Shown: positions 53,928 to 62,825, numbered from the stretch's first letter. The stretch: DNA of 64,000 nucleotides from Deltaproteobacteria bacterium (GCA_025363655.1 JANYDK010000073.1:175775-239774), one strand, 5' to 3'. Program-made: numbers and translations. The notes: generated by a model from the letters alone, not told the origin.

Positions 53928-54203
53928 ATGGCGAGCGTGACCATTCGTCTCGAAGTCGATCGGGTGACCCGTCGGCGCACGGTGGTGGTCGGCTACGCCA
54001 GTGACGAGGACGCGCTGCCGGTCGAGCACGAAGAGGCGCATCGCGCGATCGTTCGCAGGCTCATCGAAGGCGGCGTCATCTCCGAAGACGAAGGCGCGAG
54101 GGTGCGCGTCTGCCGGGAGGCAACGGGTGAGGTCGCGGAAGCCGTCGCGCCCGGGACGCCCGCGGAACATGCCGTGGCGCGGGCGCGTGAAGAGAAGCAA
54201 TGA
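53928..54203 (+). CDS. Small protein (91 aa) between FtsH-like gene and the 1095-aa gene
   Basis: GGAGGAG lies nine bases before ATG 53928. The product begins VTIRLEVDRVTRRRTVVVGY, a beta-hairpin, and continues SDEDALPVEHEEAHRAIVRR with an acidic-aromatic stretch, then RVCREATGEV. The DxDALPxEHExxHRxIV pattern recurs in small proteins next to FtsH-like genes of other planctomycete and myxobacterial loci, as I recall. It has no Cys pairs, signal or membrane span. It is probably a protein-protein adaptor of the system. The in-frame ATG 53901 overlaps the ftsH-like gene and lacks a ribosome site. Confidence 0.74.
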   Translation: MASVTIRLEVDRVTRRRTVVVGYASDEDALPVEHEEAHRAIVRRLIEGGVISEDEGARVRVCREATGEVAEAVAPGTPAEHAVARAREEKQ

Positions 54204-54207
54204 AGCA

Positions 54208-57200
54208 ATGACGAAGGCGTGGGTCTTTCGCGACGAGGCGACGCTCCTCCTGGCGCTCGAGGCCGGTTGGGTTCCACCCGACGTCGCCGGCACCGCCGTT
54301 CGCCTCGCGCGTGAGAACGGTTCGCTCCTCGTCATGCCTTCCGGCAAGCTCGAGGACGCCGCGAAGAAGAAGCTCCGTGCGCATGGGGTCGAGGAGCGCA
54401 AGCTCGGTGGTACGTCACCGCTCGAAGCGGAGGTGTCGTCGTGGGCCGAGCTCTTGGCAGTGCGACGCGTCAAGGACGCGGGGGTCGACGCGGCGAAGAT
54501 GATCTTCGAGCTGCCCCTCGAAGGTGTGGCCGCGCTTTGTGGCGAGATGCTGCGACTCGGTTGTGATCGCCAAGAGCTCCGTCGCGTCGGTGCGCGCGCG
54601 CTCGTGCAGGTGGTGGCGCCGCCGTATTTCGCGGTCGCCAAGGCGATCGATCACGTCGGCGACGTCCGCGTCTTTCGCGCGGTGGGCGGCGAACCGAACG
54701 TGCTCGTCGAGGTCGGGTGCACCCATCCGCTGATGGATCGCCTTCGCCCGCCGAGCGGTTGCGTCCTCCTCGTCGCCGCCGACGGCGTTTTTCGCACGTT
54801 CCCGGAAGGCGAATTCGAAGATCTCGATGGGCACCTCGAGGTCGTCGTCCAGGGCTCCGCGGCTCGCTACGAGTCGATTCAAAACCTGCCGCGCGTGACG
54901 GTGCCTCTCCGCCTCTCTCGCGCGCCGCGGCGTCTCGATGCATCGGCCTTCGTCGTTCGGGAGCGCGCAGCCGAGCGCGTCGCCGCCTTTGCTCGTTCGG
55001 CCCCTTCGGACGTCCTCGAAGGTCTCGCCTTCGCGGTCATCGAGACCGGCATCGAGACCGGCATCGAGACCGGCACGAGCGGCCAAGAGCCGACCGTCAT
55101 CCTCCGCGCGCGTGCCGACGTGAAGCTCGCGGCGTCTCCCCTCGACGGTGCCGAGGCCTACGCGCCGCACCCACAGGTCCTCGGTCTCTTCGTGCCGAGC
55201 GACGCCTCGCTCGAGCCTCCGCTGCGTCGCGCGCGCCTCGAGCACCTTCTCCACGACGATCCTTCGCTCATCACATTCGTCCGGGAATTCAAGGGGCGCG
55301 TCGTCGTCGAGCACGTCGCGGAGAGCGCGTTCCGACCGCTCGTCGACTTCGTCGATTACCTCGTCGATCGGAGCGCTGGCGTTTTCCGCGCGTGGGTCGA
55401 GGGCGTGACCTTCGACTTCGCGTCGTTCACCACGGCCGGGGACGACGAGGACGACGAGGACGAAGGTCGACCTCGCGCGGCGCGATCGGAGGGACAGGAG
55501 AGACAGGACCGAGAGGAGCGAGCCGAGCGGCCGGTGCCAGAGCCCGCCGCGAAGCCCAAGCCTTCGCGGGCGAAGAAGAAGAAGGGCAAAGAGGCCGAGC
55601 CAGTGGCAGAGGCGATCGCCGTGCGCGCGCAGAGCGAGGACGAAGCTGCGCTTCGTGCGAGCGAAGAGGCCTTCCTCGCGCTCGACGTCGGTGCCGACGA
55701 TCCGAGACGGCTGGTGCTCTTCCGTGAACTGTCGACGCTCCTCCATCGGCTCGGTCGTGGGCGTGACGCAGCGCTGTGCCTCGTCCGTACGCTCTGGGAG
55801 GCTTCCGCGGCGGAGTTGCCAGCGCTCGCCCTCGCGTGGGCCGAGCAGGAGGAGCCCGGTGGACGAGCGCGGGCCCTCGCGCGTGGACGGGAGGCCGGCG
55901 CCGCGAGCGCAGATGGAGTTCGCGCGACGGCGGCTTGGCTGATCGCGGACCAGCATCTCGACGCGGACGGCGGAGACCTCGGCCAGCTCGGCGCCTGGCT
56001 GACGCGCCACGAAGACCTGCTCGACGTGCGCACGCAGTGGCTCGCCCAACGGGCGCTCGCCGGTCGAAGTGGCGGCGATCGTCTGACCCTCGCGCGGAGT
56101 CGCGATCGCGTGCTCGCCCGTCTCTCGCGTGGCCTCTCGGTCGAGCGCGACGTGCCGTCGTTCCTCCGCCTCGTCGGTCAAAATCGCGGTGGCACCTCGG
56201 CGGCCAAACTTGCCGAGGAGTTGAAGGCGCTCTTGCCGCGGCTCGAACGCGCGCCCCGCAAGCGCGGACCTGTCGAGGCGGGTCCGGTCAAGACTGGCGC
56301 ATATCTACGTTATGTAGTGGCCTACGGTCTCGCGCGCCTCGGCGAGGCGACCGCGGCGAAGGAGCTGACGAAGACCGCCGGCGGCATGCTCGACCGCGCC
56401 GATCCGGTCCACGCGTTCCTCGCGCGGGCGTTCGAAGTACGCGTCGCCCAGGCGATCGATGGCGAGGCGGCCGGCGCGCCCTTGCCGGCCTCGCTCTCGG
56501 CCGAGCTGAGCGCGCTCGAGCGGTTCGCGCGCTACAAAGTCGACCGTCTCCGCCAGTCGTCGCTGATCCTCGAGCCGCAGGAGCGCCTCGATCCGATCGC
56601 TGCCTTCCATCGTCGCGAGCACGATCCACGCGGCGATGCGCTCGCTGCCCTGCGCGGCCTCGACGATCGCGAGGCGCTCGGGCGCGAGGTCGAGCGGGTC
56701 GTCGACGGGGCAGGGGCCTTGCCGGCGGAGGAGCGCGCGAGACTCCTCGATGGCGTACTCGATTTCTTTCCGCTCATCGGTGAGCCGCGCGCGATCGCGC
56801 TTCTTCCCCGCGTCGTCGACGCCGCGGCTGGTAGCGCGCCGGTCTCGCCGATCTCGCGGGCCCAGCTCTTGGAGGAGTCGCTGCGCGTCGCCGGTCATTA
56901 TGGGCATGCGGCGATGGTGCGTTCGCTGCTCGATGAATTGACGCCGCTCCTCGCGCCGCTGGTCCGCGAGCACCCAGCGGAGACGACCGCGCTCCTCGGC
57001 GGGATGTTGCGCGCGCTGCGTCGACTCGGTCTTCGCGACGAGGCCGCGCAGCTCATCGACGCCGCAGCGGTCGCCACCGCGGGCGACACGCTCCCCGAGC
57101 TCATGGCGCGCGTGCACCTCGCCGGCGGGCAGGCGTTTCTCGGCCACGAGGCGGTGGCGCGTCCGGTCTTCGAGCGGGCGCTTTCGCACCTCGCGGGCCC

Positions 57201-57495
57201 GCTCGCGATTGGTGATCGGCTCTCGCTCGTGCGCGCGCTGACCTCGGCGCTCGGTCACGCCAGTGAGGCGCTCGCCCTTCCGGCGCTGCGACGGGTCGAG
57301 GCCGACTTCGTCCACGTCACCGACGCCTTCAACACCAACAGCCACTTCTGCCTCTCCGTCGTCGCCTTCACCGAGTGCTTGGTGCTCGGCATCGCCAGCG
57401 ACGATCTCGCGCTCGGCGCGGTCGGTCGGCGCTATCTCGACGACGACGAATACCTGGTGCGACGGCGATTGCACCGGGACTTGCTGGAGGTCTGA
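54208..57495 (+). CDS. 1095-aa multi-domain scaffold of the FtsH-MoxR operon
   Basis: It begins AWVFRDEATLLLALEAGWVPPDVA. Residues 1-410 are alpha/beta, with LPLEGVAALCGEMLRLGCDR and LPRVTVPLRLSR. A charged low-complexity hinge (about 411-470, DDEDDEDEG then AKPKPSRAKKKKGKEAE) follows. Residues 470-1095 are almost entirely helical, with repeated A..L..LG....A..L patterns resembling TPR/HEAT solenoids. A 12-bp repeat inserts IETGIETGIETG near residue 280. No catalytic residues are recognised. In ternary systems such large X proteins are thought to be effectors or substrate receptors. The start follows the preceding stop by four bases. Confidence 0.78.
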   Translation: MTKAWVFRDEATLLLALEAGWVPPDVAGTAVRLARENGSLLVMPSGKLEDAAKKKLRAHGVEERKLGGTSPLEAEVSSWAELLAVRRVKDAGVDAAKMIFELPLEGVAALCGEMLRLGCDRQELRRVGARALVQVVAPPYFAVAKAIDHVGDVRVFRAVGGEPNVLVEVGCTHPLMDRLRPPSGCVLLVAADGVFRTFPEGEFEDLDGHLEVVVQGSAARYESIQNLPRVTVPLRLSRAPRRLDASAFVVRERAAERVAAFARSAPSDVLEGLAFAVIETGIETGIETGTSGQEPTVILRARADVKLAASPLDGAEAYAPHPQVLGLFVPSDASLEPPLRRARLEHLLHDDPSLITFVREFKGRVVVEHVAESAFRPLVDFVDYLVDRSAGVFRAWVEGVTFDFASFTTAGDDEDDEDEGRPRAARSEGQERQDREERAERPVPEPAAKPKPSRAKKKKGKEAEPVAEAIAVRAQSEDEAALRASEEAFLALDVGADDPRRLVLFRELSTLLHRLGRGRDAALCLVRTLWEASAAELPALALAWAEQEEPGGRARALARGREAGAASADGVRATAAWLIADQHLDADGGDLGQLGAWLTRHEDLLDVRTQWLAQRALAGRSGGDRLTLARSRDRVLARLSRGLSVERDVPSFLRLVGQNRGGTSAAKLAEELKALLPRLERAPRKRGPVEAGPVKTGAYLRYVVAYGLARLGEATAAKELTKTAGGMLDRADPVHAFLARAFEVRVAQAIDGEAAGAPLPASLSAELSALERFARYKVDRLRQSSLILEPQERLDPIAAFHRREHDPRGDALAALRGLDDREALGREVERVVDGAGALPAEERARLLDGVLDFFPLIGEPRAIALLPRVVDAAAGSAPVSPISRAQLLEESLRVAGHYGHAAMVRSLLDELTPLLAPLVREHPAETTALLGGMLRALRRLGLRDEAAQLIDAAAVATAGDTLPELMARVHLAGGQAFLGHEAVARPVFERALSHLAGPLAIGDRLSLVRALTSALGHASEALALPALRRVEADFVHVTDAFNTNSHFCLSVVAFTECLVLGIASDDLALGAVGRRYLDDDEYLVRRRLHRDLLEV
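55039..55074 (+). repeat. 12-bp tandem repeat, three perfect units
   Basis: ATCGAGACCGGC occurs three times without a gap and encodes IETG-IETG-IETG in a loop of the 1095-aa protein. It is an in-frame expansion. Confidence 0.85.
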
Positions 57496-57529
57496 CGATG
57501 CCAAGCGGCGCCGCGAAAGAACTTGCACC

Positions 57530-58579
57530 ATGAGCGCAGAAACAAGCCCGACCGCCCGCGACGAGATCGACGCCCAGCTCGATCTCCCCTTCGAGACCTT
57601 GGCCAAGGAGGCTTCGGCGATCCGCGCCCGCATCGATCGTTTTCGCACGTCGCTCGGCCGTTGGTTCGTCGGCAAGCAGACGCTCGTCGACTTGATGGTG
57701 ACCGCGGCCGTCGCGCAGGAGCCGCTCCTCCTCGTCGGACAGCCGGGCACCGCCAAGAGCGACTTGGTGCTCAAATTCAAGGACGCGCTCGGAATCGGCG
57801 AGGCGGACTACTTCGAGTACATGCTCACGCGCTTCACCGAGCCGAGCGAGATCTTCGGGCCCATCGACGTCGCGCTCCTCCGCCAGGGCAAGTACATGCG
57901 GCGCGACCGCGGCAAGCTGCCGACGGCGCGGCTCGTCTTCCTCGACGAGATCTTGAAGTCGAACTCGGCGATCCTCAACGCGCTCCTCACCGTGATCAAC
58001 GAGCGCAAGTTCTACCAAGATGGCGCCCCCGTCGCGGTGCGCCTGAAGATCCTCTTCGCGGCCACCAACGAGATTCCCGATCACGTGGAGCTGGCAGCGC
58101 TGAAAGATCGTTTCTGTCTCAAGGCGGCGTGCCGGTCGGTCGGTGACGAGCACTTCGTCGAGCTCATCGACGCCGGCCTCGAGCTGCAGACGCACCGCGA
58201 CCTCGGGCGAAAGCCGTGGGCCGAAGGGCACGCGACGCTCCTCGATTTCCTCAAGGCCCATCGTTACCTGACGCTCTTGATGGGGCGTAAGGAGACCGAC
58301 GCGCAGGGGAACGAGAAGCGCGATCGAGACCTGTATTTCCGCCCTGAGCTCTTGCAGGAGCTTCGTCGAGTCATTCGGACGTTGGTGCGCGAGGACGAGG
58401 TGTTCGTGAGCGATCGAAAGATCGTCAAGCTCTACCGGCTGCTCCGCACGCGGGCTTGGCTCATGCACGGCGGCGCGGTCGAGCGCGAAGATTTGCGTCT
58501 GCTCTCGTACCTCGGCGACTCGGCGGCGGAGATCGATTTGCTGGAAGAGAAGGTCCCGAAACTGCTTGGTCTCGCATGA
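57530..58579 (+). CDS. MoxR-family AAA+ ATPase
   Basis: This 349-residue MoxR protein has Walker A VGQPGTAKSDL near residue 72, the acidic insert region YMLTRFTEPSEIFGPID, Walker B RLVFLDEILKSNSAILNALL near residue 137, and ATNEIPDHVELAALKDRF with sensor 1. The C-terminal lid ends in a helical domain. MoxR ATPases act as chaperones with a vWA partner, here the next gene. The start ATG 57530 is the first in-frame one after the upstream stop at 57495; the longer frame upstream is shadow. Its stop lies in a triplicated 14-bp unit. Confidence 0.94.
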   Translation: MSAETSPTARDEIDAQLDLPFETLAKEASAIRARIDRFRTSLGRWFVGKQTLVDLMVTAAVAQEPLLLVGQPGTAKSDLVLKFKDALGIGEADYFEYMLTRFTEPSEIFGPIDVALLRQGKYMRRDRGKLPTARLVFLDEILKSNSAILNALLTVINERKFYQDGAPVAVRLKILFAATNEIPDHVELAALKDRFCLKAACRSVGDEHFVELIDAGLELQTHRDLGRKPWAEGHATLLDFLKAHRYLTLLMGRKETDAQGNEKRDRDLYFRPELLQELRRVIRTLVREDEVFVSDRKIVKLYRLLRTRAWLMHGGAVEREDLRLLSYLGDSAAEIDLLEEKVPKLLGLA

Positions 58580-58612
58580 GTACTCTCGCATGAGTACTCT
58601 CGCATGAGCACG
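58571..58612 (+). repeat. 14-bp triplication at the moxR / vWA-like gene junction
   Basis: CTCGCATGAGTACT occurs twice perfectly, followed by CTCGCATGAGCACG. Each unit carries an ATGA stop-start overlap. The moxR stop TGA (58577) shares bases with ATG 58576. That ATG opens a five-codon reading frame (Met-Ser-Thr-Leu-Ala) ending at TGA 58591, inside which ATG 58590 opens an identical five-codon frame ending at 58605, overlapping ATG 58604 of the next gene. The result is a chain of two mini-cistrons between the two genes. Confidence 0.85.
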
Positions 58613-60013
58613 CAGACCGGTCCGGTCAGTGAGCGACGTCGAGGCCGCGAGCTCCGTGACGTCGAGGCCGCGCTCCGTTGGACGCTCGGAGGGGCTGCGC
58701 TCGCGCGTACCTCTCCCGGCGCCAGCGTCGAGCGCGCGGCGGCGTGGCTCCTCGCGGCGGTGAGCGAGGTGGCGACCTTGCCGCCGCCGGGTTTCGTCCT
58801 CGATTTCGGCACCTTGCTCGCGGGCGGTCACATCGCTCCCGGAGCGGGAAAGCCAGCCGATCCGGCGCTCGCTCGTGCCCTCGAAGCGTACGAGAGGCAA
58901 GTCCTCGGTCGACTCGCGGCCGATCGACATCTCCTCCGCGCGGCCGATGCGTTCGCCAACTTGCCGGCGCTCCTCGCGCCCGTCGGGGTCGCGGTGACGA
59001 TGGCGACGGTGCTCTCGCGCCTCGGGTGGAGCGCGGGGCTGGCGATCCCTGCCGGCGTCGCGCGAAGGCTCGGAGACCGAAGTCTCGGTCACGGCCTCGG
59101 CCTCACGATCGACGTCGCGATGCTCCGGGACGACGCCGCATCGGTCACCGAGCTGACGCGTGGCTACGATGCGCTGGTCCTCGCGGCGTCCCGTTCGCGC
59201 TCGCTCCTCACCGAGGCCGACGTCTTCACGCTCGAGCACCTGCCGGTGCTCTCCTCACTCGGTCAACGCGTCGCGCTCGCCGACGTGCTCGAAGCCGCGG
59301 ACGCGCTCGTCGACGGCGTTCCCCGAAGATTCGGTCGCAGGCGTCGTGATGCGGGCCACGCGGCGACGGCAATTCCCGACGAGAGCCGCTATCCGGTCGG
59401 CGGGCTCTCGTCGATCGGCAACCATGGCACCTTCGAGAACCTGGTGACGAGCGAGCTCGCATACCTCGAAGACGGCCCGGAGATCGATCTCTTCGACGTC
59501 CGCTACGCACAGGACGAGCTCCTCTATTACACGCGCGACGAAGCGACGTTGGTGCGGCCGCATCGACACTGCACGTTCGTCTTCGAGGGAGAGCTCGAGG
59601 GCGCGCGCCGCCGCGATCCAGGCCTTCGTTGGCAGCGCGTCGTGATGTTGCTGGCGTCGCTCCACGTCGTCGTCGCGGCCATGCTCCGCGCGCTCGGCGA
59701 CGAAGACGTCCGCATCGTGCTCTCGTTTCCTCCTCGCGGCGAAGCGCTCGGTGAAGAGTTGCGACTGTGCGGCATTCTCTTTCGCGACGAGGTCGAACGC
59801 GGCGTCGTCAGCCTCGAGCGTCTCGACGCTGCCGCGGTCGAAGCGCGCGCGATGGGCGAATCGTCGCGTGGAATCGTCCAGATCGTTCGATGCGCGGGCG
59901 AGGCCTCCGCGGAGGTACGCGGCCCGATCGAGCGTCAGGCGTTCGTCGTCGGTGCGCGTACTCTCGAAGGTTGGCAAGAGCTGGTGACGACGTTGCTTCG
60001 CGCGCTCGTGTGA
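58604..60013 (+). CDS. vWA-like partner of MoxR lacking the MIDAS motif
   Basis: Residues 1-250 are helical (VEAALRWTLGGAALARTSPG onward). The C-terminal 200 residues have the alternating strand/helix order of a von Willebrand A domain: DELLYYTRDEATLV, HRHCTFVFEGELEGARRRD, LRWQRVVMLLASLHVVVAAML, VRIVLSFPPRGEALGEE, GIVQIVRC. The strand that should end in DxSxS reads FVFEGELEG, so metal binding is lost. MoxR plus a vWA partner is the core of these systems. It is also the product that the two five-codon mini-cistrons lead into. The identification is by context and strand pattern. Confidence 0.7.
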   Translation: MSTQTGPVSERRRGRELRDVEAALRWTLGGAALARTSPGASVERAAAWLLAAVSEVATLPPPGFVLDFGTLLAGGHIAPGAGKPADPALARALEAYERQVLGRLAADRHLLRAADAFANLPALLAPVGVAVTMATVLSRLGWSAGLAIPAGVARRLGDRSLGHGLGLTIDVAMLRDDAASVTELTRGYDALVLAASRSRSLLTEADVFTLEHLPVLSSLGQRVALADVLEAADALVDGVPRRFGRRRRDAGHAATAIPDESRYPVGGLSSIGNHGTFENLVTSELAYLEDGPEIDLFDVRYAQDELLYYTRDEATLVRPHRHCTFVFEGELEGARRRDPGLRWQRVVMLLASLHVVVAAMLRALGDEDVRIVLSFPPRGEALGEELRLCGILFRDEVERGVVSLERLDAAAVEARAMGESSRGIVQIVRCAGEASAEVRGPIERQAFVVGARTLEGWQELVTTLLRALV

Positions 60014-60032
60014 AGGGAGAGAGACCTACGGC

Positions 60033-61808
60033 ATGGCTGCAAAGAAGAAGCAGGCTCCCGAAGCGCTTCCGCGTCCCCTCCCGCCGACGGCGACGAAGAG
60101 CGAGTCCCTCGCCCGCGCTCGCATGGCTGCAGAGCTCGGTCAACTCGGCGAAGCGCTCTCCGCGCTCGTCGAGGCTTGGCGAGTGGCGCCGGCCGAAGAG
60201 CTCGCCGACGCGATCACGAAGCTCGGTGCGCTCTGCGATGCCAGCGCGTCACCTCTCGGGGGTCGTACGGCGAAGGAGCGTGAGGAGGCGTTCCAACGCG
60301 CCGCCGCGGAGAATCGCCCGGAGCGCCTGGGCATACTTCTCTCGGTCGTCACCGACACGAAGGGCTCGGCGGATACGCAAGTTCGCCTCGCCGCGCTCTG
60401 CGCACGAACGAGCGATCCGCGCCTCGCCGCTCGCATTGGAGGCATGCTCGCCTCGCCGCCGTACAACGCCAGCACGTCGCGCACGGTGCCATTTTGGAAG
60501 TTCATTTTCGCGATCGTGCCGCAGCTCGGCGATCCGCGTTTCCTCGACCTCGCGCGCGAGCTGCCGGGGAAGTGGCTCGCCGAGGCCTCGTTGAGCGACC
60601 ACGAGCGCGACCTCTTGAACCGGCGGCTCGCGAAGCTCATCCGCATTCTCGAGGGACTCGAGGACCTGCGTGCGCCGACACTCTCGGCGGAAGAGTCTTC
60701 GACCATCGCTGCCGTGATCGCCAAGCTGACGAAGACCAGCGAGCCGGCAGCGCGAGGTCGCGAGAGCCGTGCACGCAGCGAGCGCGATCTTCTCCAAGAC
60801 GTCTACGAGAACCCCGACGACGACGCGCCGCGCCTGGTTCATGCCGATTTTCTCCAGGAAAGGAGCGATCCGCGCGGGGAGATGATCATGCTCCAGTTCC
60901 GTCGTCGCGACGGCACACTGACGCGCGAAGAGGCACGCCGCGAGAAGGATCTGATCGCGGAGCATGGCCGACGATGGCTCGGCGCGATCGAGCCCACCGT
61001 GAAGAGGAAGGGAATGCTCTTCGAGCGCGGATTTCTCGCAGAATGCGCGGCGGGGACGATCGACGCGAGCTGGGAGTGGAACACCGTGCACACGATTTTC
61101 GACGCGTGCCCGGGACCGGAAGCGCTCCACCTCGCCTCCTTGCGCACGCTGGAAGATCTCACCTCGGTGACGGCGCTCTCGCGCATCGAACGCCCGCTCG
61201 ACGTCACGTCGCTGCGAACCACCGGGCCTCACCTCGACGCCGGAACATGGCGCACGCCGAAGCCCGTCTTTCGCGAAGCCGACGTGGCCGAGTTCGTTCG
61301 GCTGCGCTGTTTGCCGCGACTGCAGAAGCTCTGGCTCGAGGGTTGGAACGCGTGGTGTCTCCCCGACGTCGGTCCTGTGCTCCTCGAGTGGCTCTGGGAA
61401 TCGCCGGCGACGAAGGTCCTCGAAGAGCTCACCCTCCGCAGCGCGCTCGCTCGTCTCGCCGAGTGGCGCGTGGTCGCCGAAGCCCGCGGGCTCCGGCGTA
61501 TCGAGCTCGACGCGCGCACCGATGCGCACAACGGATTTTTCCTCGCGCTCGAGCGCGGCACCTCGGGCACGCTTTCGCGACTGGTGATCGCCGGCGATCC
61601 GCGATCGAAGCACTATTTCAACGTCGGCGTGAACCTCGAGGGGGGCACGGTTCCGCACATCGCGGAGGCGATCGCCGCCTTGCCGATCGACACGCTCGAC
61701 GAGGTGGTGCTCGCGCCGGAGCGCAAATGGTCGCCCAGCGATGCCGAGCTCGCGCAGCTCGACGAGGCGCTGAAGCCGCAGCGCCGCTGGAAGGGCTCGC
61801 TGCGGTAG
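60033..61808 (+). CDS. TIGR02996-domain protein, last gene of the operon
   Basis: A GGGAGAGAG site precedes ATG 60033. The 591-residue protein shares its plan with the divergent 47070-49460 product. A helical module begins LGQLGEALSALVEAWRVAP, with RLAALCARTSDPRLAARIGG following, and occurs once here. The TIGR02996-type motif is at about 252-288 (LLQDVYENPDDDAPRLVHAD, then FLQERSDPRGEMIMLQ). A C-terminal leucine-rich-repeat-like half contains LRCLPRLQKLWLEGW. These domains accompany repeat proteins in myxobacteria and planctomycetes; their function is unknown. The two paralogues bracket the operon. Confidence 0.83.
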   Translation: MAAKKKQAPEALPRPLPPTATKSESLARARMAAELGQLGEALSALVEAWRVAPAEELADAITKLGALCDASASPLGGRTAKEREEAFQRAAAENRPERLGILLSVVTDTKGSADTQVRLAALCARTSDPRLAARIGGMLASPPYNASTSRTVPFWKFIFAIVPQLGDPRFLDLARELPGKWLAEASLSDHERDLLNRRLAKLIRILEGLEDLRAPTLSAEESSTIAAVIAKLTKTSEPAARGRESRARSERDLLQDVYENPDDDAPRLVHADFLQERSDPRGEMIMLQFRRRDGTLTREEARREKDLIAEHGRRWLGAIEPTVKRKGMLFERGFLAECAAGTIDASWEWNTVHTIFDACPGPEALHLASLRTLEDLTSVTALSRIERPLDVTSLRTTGPHLDAGTWRTPKPVFREADVAEFVRLRCLPRLQKLWLEGWNAWCLPDVGPVLLEWLWESPATKVLEELTLRSALARLAEWRVVAEARGLRRIELDARTDAHNGFFLALERGTSGTLSRLVIAGDPRSKHYFNVGVNLEGGTVPHIAEAIAALPIDTLDEVVLAPERKWSPSDAELAQLDEALKPQRRWKGSLR

Positions 61809-61844
61809 CGGCGCTCGCCCCTTCGGACTACCTCCCGACGCCGT

Positions 61845-62825
61845 ATGCCGACGCGGGTCGTCTTCTTCGTCTTGCTCGCCGCCACGGCGATCCCGACGCG
61901 ATGGATGTCGCCGCCGCTCGCGCTCGTGCTCGGCGTGGCCTTCGGCCTCTTCGCCAGGCACCCCTATGCGGGAAGCGCGCGCAATTGGTCGAAGACGCTG
62001 CTCCAGCTCTCGGTCGTCGCGCTCGGCTTCGGCATGAACCTCACCGAAGTGCTCCGCGCGGGGCGCTCGGGTTTCCTCTACACGTTGGTCGGCATCGCCT
62101 TCGCACTCGGCATGGGCACCTTCCTCGGAACGCTCCTCATGGTGCCCCGTCGCGCGGCCTTCCTCATCTCGGTCGGCACGGCAATTTGCGGGGGAAGCGC
62201 GATCGCCGCGGTGGGACCGGCAGCCGGTGCGAGCGACGAAGAAATGTCGGTCTCGATCGGCACCGTCTTCCTCCTCAACGCCGTCGGGCTGGTCGTCTTC
62301 CCGCCGCTCGGTCATGCGCTTGGTCTCTCCGAGCCGCAGTTCGGCCTCTGGGCCGCGCTCGCCATTCACGACACCAGCTCGGTCGTCGGCGCCGGCGCCA
62401 AGTACGGCGCCATCGCGCTCACCGTCGCCACCACCGTGAAATTGGCGCGCGCGCTGTGGATCGTTCCCCTCACCCTCGGCACCGCCGCCCTGCGCAGCTG
62501 GCGCGCGAAACGAGACGCGAAAAAACTGGATGCTCGAGGCGAGCCGCCTAAGACGAAGGTCGCCTGGCCGTACTTCATCCTTTTCTTTCTCGCGGCCGCC
62601 CTCTTCAGCACCTACGAGCTGAAATTCGCCTGGATTTATCCTTGGTTCTCCAAGGCCGGCCGCGTCGGGCTGACGGTCACGCTCTTCCTCATCGGCACCG
62701 GCATGTCGCGCGCGAACTTGAAGAAGGTCGGCGTTCGGCCACTCGTGCATGGTGTCGTGCTCTGGGTCGTCGTCGCCACCGGCACGCTGCTCTTCATTCG
62801 GTCGGGGTGGATCTCGATGCAGTGA
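61845..62825 (+). CDS. YeiH/UPF0324-family putative sulfate exporter
   Basis: This 326-residue membrane protein has nine or ten spans and the family signature SVGTAICGGSAIAAV near residue 110, with NWSKTLLQLSVVALGFGMNL before it. LWAALAIHDTSSVVGAGA and FLIGTGMSRANLKKVGVRPL in the C-terminal half are also typical. YeiH-type proteins are proposed sulfate or sulfonate exporters. It lies 36 bases after the TIGR02996 gene but looks functionally unrelated. The frame continues without a break, and the start ATG 61845 is the only plausible one. Confidence 0.9.
   Translation: MPTRVVFFVLLAATAIPTRWMSPPLALVLGVAFGLFARHPYAGSARNWSKTLLQLSVVALGFGMNLTEVLRAGRSGFLYTLVGIAFALGMGTFLGTLLMVPRRAAFLISVGTAICGGSAIAAVGPAAGASDEEMSVSIGTVFLLNAVGLVVFPPLGHALGLSEPQFGLWAALAIHDTSSVVGAGAKYGAIALTVATTVKLARALWIVPLTLGTAALRSWRAKRDAKKLDARGEPPKTKVAWPYFILFFLAAALFSTYELKFAWIYPWFSKAGRVGLTVTLFLIGTGMSRANLKKVGVRPLVHGVVLWVVVATGTLLFIRSGWISMQ

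Noticed and set aside
56305..59239. Long open frames on the minus strand opposite the 1095-aa, moxR and vWA-like genes (491 and 623 codons).
   Set aside because: They are Arg/Glu/Ala-rich antisense shadows produced by high GC. They have no domains, and the plus-strand frames carry clear AAA+ motifs.
60249..62750. An 833-codon minus-strand frame opposite the TIGR02996 and YeiH genes.
   Set aside because: Its composition is that of a GC shadow, and the plus-strand genes have recognisable signatures (DPRGE, CGGSAIAA).
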